Source: Siderastrea radians
Taxonomy: Eukaryota > Cnidaria > Anthozoa > Scleractinia > Rhizangiidae
Assembly (NCBI GenBank): GCA_964017195.1
Contig: OZ024895.1
Location: 19,643,034 to 19,707,033, forward strand
Direction of reading: 5' to 3'
Length of the DNA: 64,000 bases
The notes beneath the pieces were generated by a model that worked only from the letters and a program-made list of their open reading frames with translations, was not told the origin of the DNA and did not search any database. The translations under genes were made by a program, and so were the position numbers. This document shows positions 10,240 through 23,900 of the stretch, in pieces (within the stretch, counting starts at the first letter, position 1; each line of letters begins with the position of its first letter).

Positions 10240-13200
10240 AGGGCAAGGGTGAAACGTGGGTAACTTGGGTTAAACAATGGTAAACAGGGTGAAACATGGG
10301 TAACTTGGGTTAAACAATGGTAAACGGGGTGAAACATGGGTAACTTGGGTTCAACGAGGGTAAACAGGGTAAAACGTGGGTAACTGGTGGTAAACGAGGG
10401 TAAACAGGGTAAAACGTGGGTAACTGGTTGTAAACGAGGGTAAACAGGGTGAAACGTGGGTAACTTGGGGTAAACGAGGGTAAAAAGGGTGAAACGTGGG
10501 TAACTTGAGGTAGACGAGGGTAAACAAGGTGAAACGTGGGTAACTTGGGTTAAATGAGGGTAAACGGGGTGAAACGTGGGTAACTCGGGTTAAACGAGGG
10601 TAAAAAGGGTGAATGAGGGTAAACAGGGACAAACGTGGGTAACTTGGGGTAAATGAGGGTAAACAGGGTGAAAGGTGGGTAACTTGGGTTAAACAATGGT
10701 AAACAGGGTGAAACGTGGGTAACTTGGGGTAAACGAGGGTAAACAGGGTGAAACGTGGGTAACTTGTGTTAAATGAGGGTAAACGGGGTGAAACATGGGT
10801 AACTTGGGTTCAACGAGGGTAAACAGGGTAAAACGTGGGTAACTGGTGGTAAACGAGGGTAAACAGGGTAAAACGTGGGTAACTGGTTGTAAACGAGGGT
10901 AAACAGGGTGAAACGTGGGTAACTTGGGGTAAACGAGGGTAAACAGGGTGAAACGTGGGTAACTTGAGGTAGACGAGGGTAAACAAGGTGAAACGTGGGT
11001 AACTTGGGTTAAATGAGGGTAAACGGGGTGAAACGTGGGTAACTCGGGTTAAACGAGGGTAAACAGGGTGAATGAGGGTAAACAGGGACAAACGTGGGTA
11101 ACTTGGGGTAAATGAGGGTAAACAGGGTGAAAGGTGGGTAACTTGGGTTAAACAATGGTAAACAGGGTGAAACGTGGGTAACTTGGGGTAAACGAGGGTA
11201 AACAGGGTGAAACGTGGGTAACTTGGGTTAAATGAGAGTAAACGGGGTGAAACATGGGTAACTTGGGTTCAACGAGGGTAAACAGGGTGAAACGTAGGTA
11301 ACTGGTGGTAAACAAGGGTAAACAGGGTGAAACGTGGGTAACTTGGGGTAAACGAGGGTAAACAAGGTGAAACGTGGGTAACTTGGGGTAAACGAGGGTA
11401 AACAGAGTGAAACGTGGGTAACTTGGGTGAAATAAGGAAAAACAGGGTAAGACGTGGGTAACTGGTTGTAAACGAGGGTACACAGGGTGAAACGTGAGTA
11501 ACTTGGGGTAAACGAGGGTAAACAGGGTGAAACGTGGGTAACTTGAGGTAGACGAGGGTAAACAAGGTGAAACGTGGGTAACTTGGGTTAAATGAGGGTA
11601 AACGGGGTGAAACGTGGGTAACTTGGGTTAAACGAGGGTAAACAGGGTGAAACGTGGGTAAGTGGTGGTAAACGAGGGTAAACAGGGTAAAACGTGGGTA
11701 ACTGGTTGTAAACGAGGGTAAACGGGGTGAAACGTGAGTAACTTGGGGTAAACGAGGGTAAACAGGGTGAAACGTGGGTAACTTGAGATACACGAGGGTA
11801 AACAAGGTGAAACGTGGGTAACTTGGGTTAAATGAGGGTAAACGGGGTGAAACGTGGGTAACTTGGGTTATACGAGGGTAAACAGGGTGAAACGTGGGTA
11901 ACTTGGGTTAAATGAGGGTAAACGGGGTGAAACGTGGGTAACTTGGGTTAAACGAGGGTAAACAGGGTGAAACGTGGGTAACTTGGGTTAAATGAGGATA
12001 AACAGGGACAAACGTGGGTAACTTGGATTAAATGAGGGTAAACAGGGTGAAACGTGGGTAACTTGGGTTAAACAATGGTAAACAGGGTGAAACGTGGGTA
12101 ACTTGGGGTAAACGAGGGTAAACAGGGTGAAACGTGGGTAACTTGGGTTAAATGAGGGTAAACGGGGTGAAACATGGGTAACTTGGGTTCAACGAGGGTA
12201 GACAGGGTGAAACGTGGGTAACTGGTGGTAAACGAGGGTAAACAGGGTGAAACGTGAGTAACTTGGGGTAAACGAGGGTAAACAAGGTGAAACGTGGGTA
12301 ACTTAGGGTAAACGAGGGTAAACAGGGTAAAACGTGGGTAACTTGGGTGAAATAAGGAAAAACAGGGTAAAACGTGGGTAACTTGGGTTAAATGAGGGTA
12401 AACAGGGTGAAACGTGGGTAACTGGTGGTAAACGAGGGTAAACAGGGTGAAACGTGGGTAACTTGGGGTAAACGAGGGTAAACAGGGTGAAACGTGGGTA
12501 ACTTGGGGTAAACGAGGGTAAACAGGGTGAAATGTGGGTAAGTTGGGTTAACTGAGAGTAAACGGGGTGAAACATGGGTAACTTGGGTTCAACGAGGGTA
12601 AACAGTGTGAAACGTGGGTAACTGGTGGTAAACGAGGGTAAACAGGGTGAAACGCGGGTAACTTGGGGTAAACGAGGGTAAACAAGGTGAAACGTGGGTA
12701 ACTTGGGGTAAACGAGGGTAAACAGGGTGAAACGTGGGTAACTTGGGTGAAATAAGGAAAAACAGGGTAAAACGTGGGTAACTGGTTGTAAACGAGGGTA
12801 AACAGGGTGAAACGTGAGTAACTTGGGGTAAACGAGGGTAAACAGGGTGAAACGTGGGTAACTTGAGGTAGACGAGGGTAAACAAGGTGAAACGTGGGTA
12901 ACTTGGGTTAAAAGAGGGTAAACGGGGCGAAACGTGGGTAACTTGGGTTAAACGAGGGTAAACAGGGTGAAACGTGGGTAAGTGGTGGTAAACGAGGGTA
13001 AACAGGGTAAAACGTGGGTAACTGGTTGTAAGCGAGGGTAAACGGGGCGAAACGTGAGTAACTTGGGGTAAACGAGGGTAAACAGGGTGAAACGTGGGTA
13101 CCTTGAGGTAGACGAGGGTAAACAGGGTCAAACGTGGGTAACTTGGGTTAAATGAGGGTAAACGGGGTGAAACGTGGGTAACTTGGGTTAAACGAGGGTA

Positions 13201-16200
13201 AACAGGGTGAAACGTGGGTAACTTGGGTTAAATGAGGGTAAACAGGGACAAACGTGGGTAACTTGGGGTAAATGAGGGTAAACAGGGTGAAACGTGGGTA
13301 ACTTGGGTTAAACAATGGTAAACAGGGTGAAACGTGGGTAACTTGGGGTAAACGAGGGTAAACAGGGTGAAACGTGGGTAACTTGGGTTAAATGAGGGTG
13401 AACAGGGTGAAACATGGGTAACTTGGGTTCAACGAGGGTAGACAGGGTGAAACGTGGGTAACTGGTGGTAAACGAGGGTAAACAGGGTGAAACGTGGGTA
13501 ACTTGGGGTAAACGAGGGTAAACAAGGTGAAACGTGGGTAACTTAGGGTAAACGAGGGTAAACAGGGTAAAACGTGGGTAACTTGGGTAAAATAAGGAAA
13601 AACAGGGTAAAACGTGGGTAACTTGGGTTAAATGAGGGTAAACAGGGTGAAACGTGGGTAACTGGTGGTAAACGAGGGTAAACAGGGTGAAACGTGGGTA
13701 ACTTGGGGTAAACGAGGGTAAACAGGGTGAAACGTGGGTAACTTGGGGTAAACGAGGGTAAACAGGGTGAAACGTGGGTAACTTGGGTTAAATGAGAGTA
13801 AACGGGGTGAAACATGGGTAACTTGGGTTCAACGAGGGTAAACAGGGTAAAACGTGGGTAACTGGTGGTAAACGAGGGTAAACAGGGTGAAACGTGGGTA
13901 ACTTGGGGTAAACGAGGGTAAACAGGGTGAAACGTGGGTAACTTGGGGTAAACGAGGGTAAACAGGGTGAAACGTGGGTAACTTGGGGTAAACGAGGGTA
14001 AACAGGGTGAAACGTGGGTAACTTGGGTGAAATAAGGAAAAACAGGGTAAAACGTGGGTAGCTTGAGTTAAATGAGGGTAAACAGGGTGAAACGTGGGTA
14101 ACTTGGGTTAAACGAGGGTAAACAGGGTGAAACGGGGGTACCTTGGGGTAAATGAGGGTAAACAGGGTGAAACGTGGGTAACTTGGGTTAAACGAGGGTA
14201 AACAGGGTGAAACGTGGGTAACTTGGGTTAAACGAGGGTAAACAGGGTGAAACGGGGGTACCTTGGGGTAAATGAGGGTAAACGGCGTGAAACGTGGGTA
14301 ACTTAGGGTAAACGAGGGTAAACAGGGTAAAACGTGGGTAACTTGGGTGAAATAAGGAAAAACAGGGTAAAACGTGGGTAACTTGGGTTAAATGAGGATA
14401 AACAGGGTGAAACGTGGGTAACTGGTGGTAAACGAGCGTAAACAGGGTGAAACGTGGGTAACTTGGGGTAAACGAGGGTAAACAGGGTGAAACGTGGGTA
14501 ACTTGGGGTAAACGAGGGTAAACAGGGTGAAACCTGGGTAACTTGGGGTAAACGAGGGTAAACAGGGTGAAACCTGGGTAACTTGGGGTAAACGAGGGTA
14601 AACAGGGTGAAACGTGGGTAACTTGGGTGAAATAAGGAAAAACAGGGTATAACGTGGGTAACTTGAGTTAAATGAGGGTAAACAGGGTGAAACGTGGGTA
14701 ACTTGGGTTAAACGAGGGTAAACAGGGTGAAACGGGGGTACCTTGGGTTAAATGAGGGTAAACGGGGTAAAACGTGGGTAACTTGGGTTAAACGAGGGTA
14801 AACAGGGTGAAACGTGGGTAACTTGGTTAAATGATGGTAGACAGGGTAAAACGTGGGTAACTTGGGGTAAACGAGGGTAAACAGGGTGAAACGTGGGTAA
14901 CTTGGGGTAAACGAGGGTAAACAGGGTGAAACGTGGGTAACTTGGGTTAAATGAGGGTAATCGGGGTGAAACATGGTAACTTGGGTTCAACAAGGGTAAA
15001 CAGGGTGAAACGTGGGTAACTGGTGGTAAACGAGGGTAAACAGGGTGAAACGTGGGTAACTTGGGGTAAACAAGGGTAAACAGGTGAAACGTGGGTAACT
15101 TGGGGTAAACGAGGGTAAACAGGGTGAAACGTGGGTAACTGGTGGTAAACGAGGGTAAACAGGGTGAAACGTGGGTAACTTGGGGTAAACGAGGGTAAAC
15201 AGGGTGAAACGTGGGTAACTTGGGGTAAACGAGGGTAAACAGGGTGAAACGTGGGTAACTTGGGGTAAACGAGGGTAAACAGGGTGAAACGTGGGTAACT
15301 TGGGTGAAATAAGGAAAAACAGGGTAAAACGTGGGTAGCTTGAGTTAAATGAGGGTAAACAGGGTGAAACGTGGGTAACTTGGGTTAAACGAGGGTAAAC
15401 AGGGTGAAACGGGGGTACCTTGGGGTAAATGAGGGTAAACAGGGTGAAACGTGGGTAACTTGGGTTAAACGAGGGTAAACAGGGTGAAACGTGGGTAACT
15501 TGGGTTAAACGAGGGTAAACAGGGTGAAACGGGGGTACCTTGGGGTAAATGAGGGTAAACGGCGTGAAACGTGGGTAACTTAGGGTAAACGAGGGTAAAC
15601 AGGGTAAAACGTGGGTAACTTGGGTGAAATAAGGAAAAACAGGGTAAAACGTGGGTAACTTGGGTTAAATGAGGGTAAACAGGGTGAAACGTGGGTAACT
15701 GGTGGTAAACGAGCGTAAACAGGGTGAAACGTGGGTAACTTAGGGTAAACGAGGGTAAACAGGGTGAAACGTGGGTAACTTGGGTTAAACGAGGGTAAAC
15801 AGGGTGAAACGGGGGTACCTTGGGTTAAATGAGGGTAAACGGGGTAAAACGTGGGTAACTTGGGTTAAACGAGGGTAAACAGGGTGAAACGTGGGTAACT
15901 TGGTTAAATGATGGTAGACAGGGTAAAACGTGGGTAACTTGGGGTAAACGAGGGTAAACAGGGTGAAACGTGGGTAACTTGGGGTAAACGAGGGTAAACA
16001 GGGTGAAACGTGGGTAACTTGGGTAAATGAGGGTAATCGGGGTGAAACATGGTAACTTGGGTTCAACGAGGGTAAACAGGGTGAAACGTGGGTAACTGGT
16101 GGTAAACGAGGGTAAACAGGGTGAAACGTGGGTAACTTGGGGTAAACAAGGGTAAACAGGTGAAACGTGGGTAACTTGGGGTAAACGAGGGTAAACAGGG

Positions 16201-17060
16201 TGAAACGTGGGTAACTTGGGGTAAACGAGGGTAAACAGGGTGAAACGTGGGTAACTTGGGGTAAACGAGGGTAAACAGGGTGAAACGTGGGTAACTTGGG
16301 GTAAACGAGGGTAAACAGGGTGAAACGTGGGTAACTTGGGGTAAACGAGGGTAAACAGGGTGAAACGTGGGTAACTTGGGTGAAATAAGGAAAAACAGGG
16401 TAAAACGTGGGTAACTTGAGTTAAATGAGGGTAAACAGGGTGAAACGTGGGTACCTTGGGTTAAACGAGGGTAAACAGGGTGAAACGGGGGTACCTTGGG
16501 TTAAATGAGGGTAAACGGGGTAAAACGTGGGTAACTTGGGTTATACGAGGGTAAACAGGGTGAAACGTGGGTAACTTGGTTAAATGATGGTAGACAGGGT
16601 AAAACGTGGGTAACTTGGGGTAAACGAGGGTAAACAGGGTGAAACGTGGGTAACTTGGGTTAAATGAGGGTAAACGGGGTGAAACATGGTAACTTGGGTT
16701 CAACGAGGGTAAACAGGGTGAAACGTGGGTAACTGGTGGTAAACGAGGGTAAACAGGGTGAAACGTGGGTAACTTGGGGTAAACAAGGGTAAACAGGTGA
16801 AACGTGGGTAACTTGGGGTAAACGAGGGTAAACAGGGTGAAACGTGGGTAACTTGGGGTAAATGAGGGTAAACAGGGTGAAACGTGGGTAACTTGGGTTA
16901 AACAGGGACAAACGTGGGTAACTTGGGTTAAACAAGGGTAAACAGGGTGAAACGTGGGTAACTTGGGGTAAATGAGGGTAAACAGTATAAAATGTGGGTA
17001 ACTTTGGGTAAACGAGGGAAAACAGGGTGAAACGTGGGTAACTATCTTGGGGTAAATGGT
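10240..17060 (-). repeat. 40-bp minisatellite, right arm of element 1 (about 170 copies)
   Basis: Same 40-bp unit as the left arm, inverted; in plus orientation it reads GTAAACAGGGTGAAACGTGG then GTAACTTGGGGTAAACGAGG. It is over three times longer than the left arm. Variant units recur in blocks. For example, the segment at 10351-10632 recurs at 10810-11091, and blocks near 11270-11805 recur near 12589-13131, showing higher-order duplication. Units with GAAATAAGGAAAAACAGGG mark recurrent positions. Register shifts by lost bases occur near 14823, 15083, 15903 and 16160. Confidence 0.95.
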
Positions 17061-17136
17061 GACGCATGTCTGTCAAGTAACGATATGTAAATTAGAAGTT
17101 CGGGACGCTTAGTGGATCTAACATGGATGCATTGCC
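17053..17136 (-). repeat. Element 1 right terminal inverted repeat
   Basis: Ends ...CATGGATGCATTGCC, the inverted match of 2517-2605. The CTTTTTAA duplication follows directly. Confidence 0.8.
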
Positions 17137-17144
17137 CTTTTTAA
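17137..17144 (+). repeat. Target-site duplication CTTTTTAA, copy 2, shared by elements 1 and 2
   Basis: A single octamer lies between the right end of element 1 and the left end of element 2. It matches 2509-2516 and 29220-29227 exactly. Confidence 0.8.
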
Positions 17145-17146
17145 CC

Positions 17147-17275
17147 GGTCAGTACAAAATGCAGACTGCAGACTGTAGACTGCAGACTGCAGACCGGGTA
17201 CAAAATGCAGACTAGGTACAAAATGCAGACTGCAGACTGCAGACTGGGTACAAAATGCAGACTGACATTTGAAAC
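17147..17275 (+). repeat. Element 2 left TIR with GCAGACT iterations
   Basis: Short-period repeats of GCAGACT are interrupted by GGGTACAAAATGCAGACT. It pairs with 29087-29217 in inverted orientation with only a few differences. Confidence 0.85.
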
Positions 17276-17280
17276 TGTTT

Positions 17281-18380
17281 TTTTTTTCATATTATTACCG
17301 GTTGTCACGCAATCCCTTTCCGATGTCATATTCCACGAAAACTCGCATTACCGGGGAATGATCTTGCTCCATTACTCGAAACGAAAACGCTGAGTCATGG
17401 TTTCATTTTGTGTGGCAATTGTGCGGTCATTCATAATCCGAAGCGATAAAACCACAACAAATGTAAACAAACGGTCAGTCACGGAATCTTGTCCTCGAAA
17501 AATTCCCCCGATTTGACTTTTGTTATCTTCATGGTTTATTAATTAATAAGTACAGATAAAACACATTGCAAATGTAGGAAACTTAAACTTTCTTTAATTT
17601 TCTCCAAAATATATTTTTGCTAACCAACCATAACGAGCAAGGGGACGAAGGCACTTCTTCTTCACCACTGTCACTCGACATAGTGAGGTCAACCCGCGAA
17701 CAAGACTTAGAGAAAATACAAAAACGAACTTGTAAAAATACAATCCGATCTAAAAGCTACAAAGAAATGGTAAAATACAACACGACATTTATGCTCCTAC
17801 TTCACATGCAAGATCTAAATTCTCTCACGAGGTATAAGTATTTTTATATTAACACACATCGGTTAAAGGAAGGTGATTTAACTGACCGGGCTGAAGTTAG
17901 CTGCTAATTCACTGCCAATTCCCCAGCTGCCAATTCACTCCCTAGAAGTATGCTGCCAATTCGTTTCTTTTAAGAAATTGATAAATCTCTTTCAGCCATT
18001 GAAAAGATTACCTTACACCATTGCTAAAACTGTGACTTGCGCACATGCGCAACGTCACGGAGCAAATGCGCAAAGAACTGTTGATTTGTTGATTTAGTTC
18101 AGTCTTGGGACTTAGTATTCAGAGCAAACAATAAATATGGGAATGCATGATCAAATAACTGTTGATCGGTGCTATCGCCGAATCTCAATTTTCTTTAGAA
18201 TTAATGATGTTGTGAAAGGGATCTCATCTCTTGATACTTTAGTGCCCTGTAATTATTTCTTGATCTGATTTAGGACTATAGAAACCTCACACATTGTCTA
18301 ATTCGTTCACGTGATACAACATTAGTAATGAAATAACTATGTTTTGGATATTTTCTCGGTAATAAATGACACTTCCTGTT
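17281..18380 (+). repeat. Element 2 left arm, unique inverted segment
   Basis: The sequence at CCGGTTGTCACGCAATCCC (17299) and the CTGCCAATTCACTCCCTAG tract (about 17926-17950) recur inverted at 28640-29040. The arm is therefore palindromic with the right side, apart from small insertions on either side. No coding frame is supported. Confidence 0.7.
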
Positions 18381-20009
18381 AAACTACTTTGGCTCAGTAT
18401 TCCATCTCTCGATGTCTCAGTTCCGTCTCTTTACCTTTTATTGCAATAAAATGCTCTGAACTTGACACAGATATCCCACCTTGTCACATAACACCAACTT
18501 TAACATTGAATAACTATTTTATGTTTCTTTTCCCAGTAGCAATTGACACTTCGTGATAAACTACTTCGGCTCAGTATTCCATCTCTTGATGTCTCAGTTC
18601 CGTCTCTTTACCCTTTATTGCAATGAAATGCTCTGAACTTGACACAGATTTCCTACCTTGTCACGTAATACCACTTTTAACATTGAATAACTATTTTCTG
18701 TTTCTTTTCCCGGTTGCAATTGAAACTTCGTGTTAAACTACTTCGGCTCAGTATTCCATCTCTCGATGTCTCAATTCCGTCTCTTTACCTTTTATTGCAA
18801 TAATATGCTCTGAACTTGACACAGATTTCCTACCTTGTCACGTAATACCACTTTTAACATTGAATAACTAGTTTTTGTTTCTTTTCCCGGTTGCAATTGA
18901 AAGTTCGTGTTAAACTACTTCGGCTCAGTATTCCATCTCTCGATGTCTCACTTCCGTCTCTTTACCTTTTATTGCAATAAAATGCTCTGAACTTGACACA
19001 GATTTCCTACCTTGTCACGTAATACCACCTTTAACCATGAATAACTATTTTTTGGCTCTTTTCCCGGTTGCAATTGAAACTTCGTGTTAAACTACTTCGG
19101 CTCAGTATTCCATCTCTCGATGTCTCAATTCCGTCTCTTTACCTTTTATTGCAATAATATGCTCTAAACTTGACACAGATTTCCTACCTTGTCACGTAAT
19201 ACCACTTTTAACATTGAATAACTATTTTTTGTTTCTATTCCCGGTTGCAATTGAAACTTCGTGTTAAACTACTTCGGCTCAGTATTCCATCTCTCGATGT
19301 CTCAATTCCGTCTCTTTACCTTTTATTGCAATAATATGCTCTGAACTTGACACAGATTTCCTACCTTGTCACGTAATACCACCTTTAACATTGAATAACT
19401 ATTTTTTGGCTCTTTTCCCGGTAGCAATTGACACTTCGTATTAAACTACTTTGGCTCAGTATTCCATCTCTCGATGTCTCAGTTCCGTCTCTTTACCTTT
19501 TTTCGTAATAACATGCTCTGAACTTCACATAGATTTTTTTTCGTGGCGACGATGTTGTCACGCAATACCGCTTTTAAAATGGAATAGCTATTTTTTGTTT
19601 CTTTTCCCGGTAACAAATGACACTTCGTGTTAAACTACTTTTGTCGAGTATTCCATCTCTCGATGTCGCAGTTTTGTGTCTTTAACATTTCTTGCAATAA
19701 TGTGCTCTCAACTTCACATCGATTTCCTTTCGTGGCCGCCGTGTTGTCTCGAAATACCACTTTTAAAATTGAATAACTATATTTTGGCTCTTTTCCCGGA
19801 AACAAATGACACTTCTTGTTAAACTACTTTAGTTCGGTATTCTTTCTCTCCATGTTGTAGCTTCGTCCCTTCACGTTTTCCCTCGATGACATGTTCCGAA
19901 CTTCACATAGATTTACTTACGTGGTCGACACCTTGTGACGCAATACAACATTAGAAATTAAATAACTATTTAAGGGGGGTTTTCCCGGCAACAATCTCTT
20001 GATATAAAC

Positions 20010-20088
<79 letters not shown>

Positions 20089-20165
20089 GTTATGTCATTT
20101 CGGTTGCTCCATCTCGTCACATGATGCAAATTATAAAATATTAAATAAAACTTTTTTTCGCCAGG
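18380..20165 (+). repeat. 176-bp tandem repeat, left arm of element 2 (about 10 copies)
   Basis: The unit contains CTCAGTATTCCATCTCTCG, CTTTACCTTTTATTGCAATA, GACACAGATTTCCTACCTTG and TTGAATAACTATTTT in fixed order. The last copies diverge and one carries an (ATT)n tract. It pairs with the inverted array at 25320-28260. Confidence 0.9.
20009..20090 (+). repeat. (ATT)n microsatellite
   Basis: About 26 ATT/TTA units with one TCA interruption, lying inside a diverged copy of the 176-bp repeat. Confidence 0.95.
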
Positions 20166-20912
20166 TTCATTATAACAGAGGACTACTTTAATGTACTATT
20201 CCATCTCTCCATATCTCTCTGTGCCTTTTCCCATGATTGTGTGCCACTGGAAATCGCACAATTTGACTAACAGGGCGGCCATGATGTGAACTGATGCGAA
20301 CTTAAAGTCGAATAACGATTTAGTGGCATTTATATGCCAATCCGTCGATGTCTCAGGCACTTGCACCACTCTGAACATTCTAGTATACTGCGGTGGAGTA
20401 CCTTTCACCAACTTGTACTGTCACGTAAATGACGCACGTGCTGTGTTTTTAACGATGCGATGGGTCAAAAGATCGCCACCTTGCTATCTTGACTCGATGC
20501 AGACATTGTTATAATTATTACACGTTAGTCAATTGTTATCGGCTTATGGCAATAAATCGTACGAAGTGAACTCTGCGTTATATACACTATCAAAAATGTA
20601 CAGATCATCAATAGAAGAATACAATCCAATCATATATTTGTCGCCCCTAAGACCATTATCCGGGACCACTGTTCGCTAGCGCTGTCACTATAGGTCATGT
20701 AAGTCCTGCTTCGTCTATCTTTTCAATCAGTCCACTTGATATGTTTCGCAACAGTACTGCTTGCTTCGATGTCGCGTTATGAGGTATGACGATGTTGGAT
20801 GATACATAACAATCTATCTTCACTTTTTCTTCTCATTTGTGTGGTCATATGGTCATCATAAGAGCCAAGTACTCAGTTTTCACAAATACAATGGCTACTT
20901 TTAGTGGCTAGG
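20166..20912. other. Region upstream of the element 2 gene, no exon assigned
   Basis: Follows the last diverged 176-bp unit. No reading frame with splice support was found. It presumably holds the promoter and 5' untranslated sequence of the downstream gene; no clear TATA box was identified. Confidence 0.35.
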
Positions 20913-23900
20913 ATGACAGCGGACTTATTTACAAAGCCACCGACTATTGAGATCAACTTTTCTTGCCATTTTATCGAGGATTCCCTCCAGAACACCGCCA
21001 TGCCTCGGCACGTAAGATTTCAATTATTATGCTTTCAAAGTACTCTAGTTTCCACAATATATATTTCGGTGAGGCCTTCCTTTTCTTATCCTTTTTTTTT
21101 AGAAATCTAGACTACAATACAAATTGAATCACCAACGCATTGCTGAAATTATTAAACAAGTTGGCCTTCCAGGGAGAACAACACTTCCATCAGGCGTAAA
21201 GGAAGGCTCGTACTGGCATATTGTCAGTACAAGATATCTTGGAGGAGAGGCACCGCGACTGAAATTTGTGAAGGCGGTCTGTAATCTCTGGCGATACCAG
21301 TCTTTTCGTGAGCCTGTCGAGGTTAGGTCATCTTCCAGCGTGATCTTTTAAAGTCACTCTACCGCCCTTTCATTTGATTTTATGTGGGTTTCTCTTTTCT
21401 AGTCTTCAGTTCAAGAAAGTGCTACGGTTGGTTTGCAAAGAGACAAAGTTGCATCAAATAGCGCATCATTCGAAGAGGAGATACAGGTTTGCAAATGAAC
21501 ATGGTGATTAACACTTCTGTAGCCTATCGTTAGCTTTTCCAGTCACTCTAAAGCACTTATTGTCGTGTTTGTCATTTTTTGGCTGGATGTTTTTTGGTTT
21601 TCTCTTACAGGCCTCTGTAAAGGAAGGTGTTACAATCGTGACAGACGCGGGTGCATTAGATCGCGTTTTATTGGAAGAGGAGGTACGCTATTGCAAATGA
21701 ACTTAATTGATGGTGATAGCAACTTATATTTGAAATGCGAGCTTGCATTAGCAAATCGTTACTTTTCTAGTCATTCTGAGGTTCTTACTGTTGCTGTGGT
21801 TGTTTCTCTGTGGAATGTATTTTGGTTCTCTTTTATAGGCCTCTGTGAAGAGGGATGTTACGGCTGTGATAGACGAGGGTCCATCAGATCGCGCATCAGT
21901 GGAAGACGAGGTACGGGATTTCACATGAACTTAGTATACAGTCATACTAACTTATATTTAAAATGTGAGCTTGTTATAATCGTTACTTTTCTATTCATTC
22001 TTGTTTCATTGTTTAATTATAAGTTGTTTTGTTCTCTCAATTAGGCCTCTGTGAACGGGGATGTTACGGTTGTGCCAGACGAGGGTGCATCAGATCGCGC
22101 ATCATTGGAAGACGAGGTACGGGATTGCACATGAACTTAATGCACCGTCATACTAGCTTACATAAAAAAATGTGAGCTTGTTTTATATAATCGTTACTTT
22201 TCTATTAATTCTTGTCTTATTGCTTGATTAAAAGTTGTTCTGTTCTCTCCATTAGGCCTCTGTGAAGGGGGATGTTACGGTTGTGACAGAGGAGGGTGCG
22301 TCAGATCGCGCATCATTGGAAGACGAGGTACGGTATTGCAAATGCCTTAACGAAGGGCGATACTAACCTCTATACCAAACAATTGTGAACGAGCTAATCG
22401 TCTTGGCATGTTTTGTTCGAATTTCAGTCGCTACATCATGATGTGCATTGTAACAAGGCGAAGGATGAAGATCCTGTACTTTCTGATGACGAGAACGAAT
22501 TGGTACTGCTCTTGAAGCAAGTCTTCTTATTCGATTAGTCTCTCTGTCTATCTATCTGTCTGTCTGTCTGTCTCTCCCTTATGGCATATTTCCACTCATA
22601 AGAGCGCATGGTTCTTTCTTTTTCAGATACCTCCCCCCAAGAGGAGGCGTAGTTCCCTTTTCCCTGCGAAGGAAGTTCTTACTCCCAAGGTTATCGCACC
22701 TCGTTATCGTCTACGAAGTTCCACGAAGGTTAGTACTATAGAGAAAATGAAATGCTGTGTAGCACTTTTGTTACTTATCTTGAATGATAACGTAAAAACA
22801 CCTGCAGTTAATTGACCACATAGAATTAGCATCCAGGTTAAAGTCCCATCTTGGCCTTGACATCACAAACTTCAGTTCAGTACTTGGGAAGAGATCTGGA
22901 AAAAAAAATCTAAAAATTATAGAAACCATACCCTTTCGACATCGATGCAAGGTCTGCGGTGTCCAATAAGGCCGTGGGATGCGAACTCTCTCCCCATTAT
23001 TTTTTAAGCATTTTGTTCTTTATCTCGTTACATCGTTCATCCCTCCAACTTTGTTCTCACTTTACCGCTACAACATACTTTTTGTTGTCCTTCTTCTCTT
23101 CTAACTTCTCTTCTCGTCTTTCTCTTTTGCGGGGATACGTTTTCAAGTATAAGAGAATTTTCTTTTTTTACCTAACTTTGCTTTTGCAGACACCTGTTAT
23201 TTTGAAGGACTTTATCCTTGAAACGCGATATAAAAGAAAGTCGAAGACTTCGGATGTGAGTAATAAGCTTGACGCGGACATACAGAGTCTATTTTGTTTT
23301 GTCTTTAACTGAATGTCGTTCTCAATTCATTGTAATAAATCACCTAAACACCTGCCGTCCCAAGTGACGATACCAAGAACGTTTTTGCAACCTGAAAGCT
23401 TTCGAATGTCATATCAACGTACCGTTATCGCACCTAACAGCCGAAATTACTCGGTATTGATTTGCTACACATTGTAATTCATGCCATGCAGAGGTATTAT
23501 GTAATGAAATGGAGAATTCTGAAAATGCTTTCTGCTGCTTCAAAGTAAAAACTTTGAAATTGCAGTACATTTTCAATTGAGATTATGGTTCATAAACCAA
23601 TAAGAGTTTCTTCAATCCTGTGTCCAATGGTTTCTCTAAACAAGCCGCTCTTTCTCTGATACAGGTGGATATTCCCGAGCTGCGATACCAGTTGGCGTAT
23701 GAGATTTTGCAGCAGGAACTGATGTAAGTCTTCCAAAAGGGTGAAGTTGTTCATTTATGGGAATGATGGACTATTCACACGACCTTCTGTGTTGTTCTAG
23801 GCCGGCGACGAAGGCACTTTTCGAGGGAGCAGTTCCATCCTGTCCACAAGGAGAGAATGGTTTGTATAAACGCGTCTTGCTGTGTAACATATCAAGTAGG

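Larger units (their letters stand above)
2517..17136 (+). mobile_element. Element 1: 14.6-kb TIR DNA transposon with DDE-OTU-CXC gene
   Basis: The left end starts GGTAATGCATCCATG and the reverse complement of the right end starts GGCAATGCATCCATG. About 90 bp align between the two ends with two mismatches and one 2-bp gap. An 8-bp CTTTTTAA duplication borders both sides. Inside the ends, a 40-bp minisatellite forms the arms in opposite orientation: about 2.1 kb on the left and 6.8 kb on the right. The centre holds one plus-strand gene with a transposase-like core. An 8-bp duplication fits hAT, P or KDZ (Zisupton-type) elements. The association of a transposase with a ubiquitin-type peptidase and a CXC domain makes a KDZ-like relation my best guess, unproven. 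Confidence 0.8.

Noticed and set aside
2600..17060. Possible CRISPR-like array
   Set aside because: Units are contiguous 40-mers without unique spacers, the context is eukaryotic, and no cas genes are present.
10351..17076. Minus-strand repetitive open frames up to 180 codons
   Set aside because: Same minisatellite in inverted orientation; not protein-coding.
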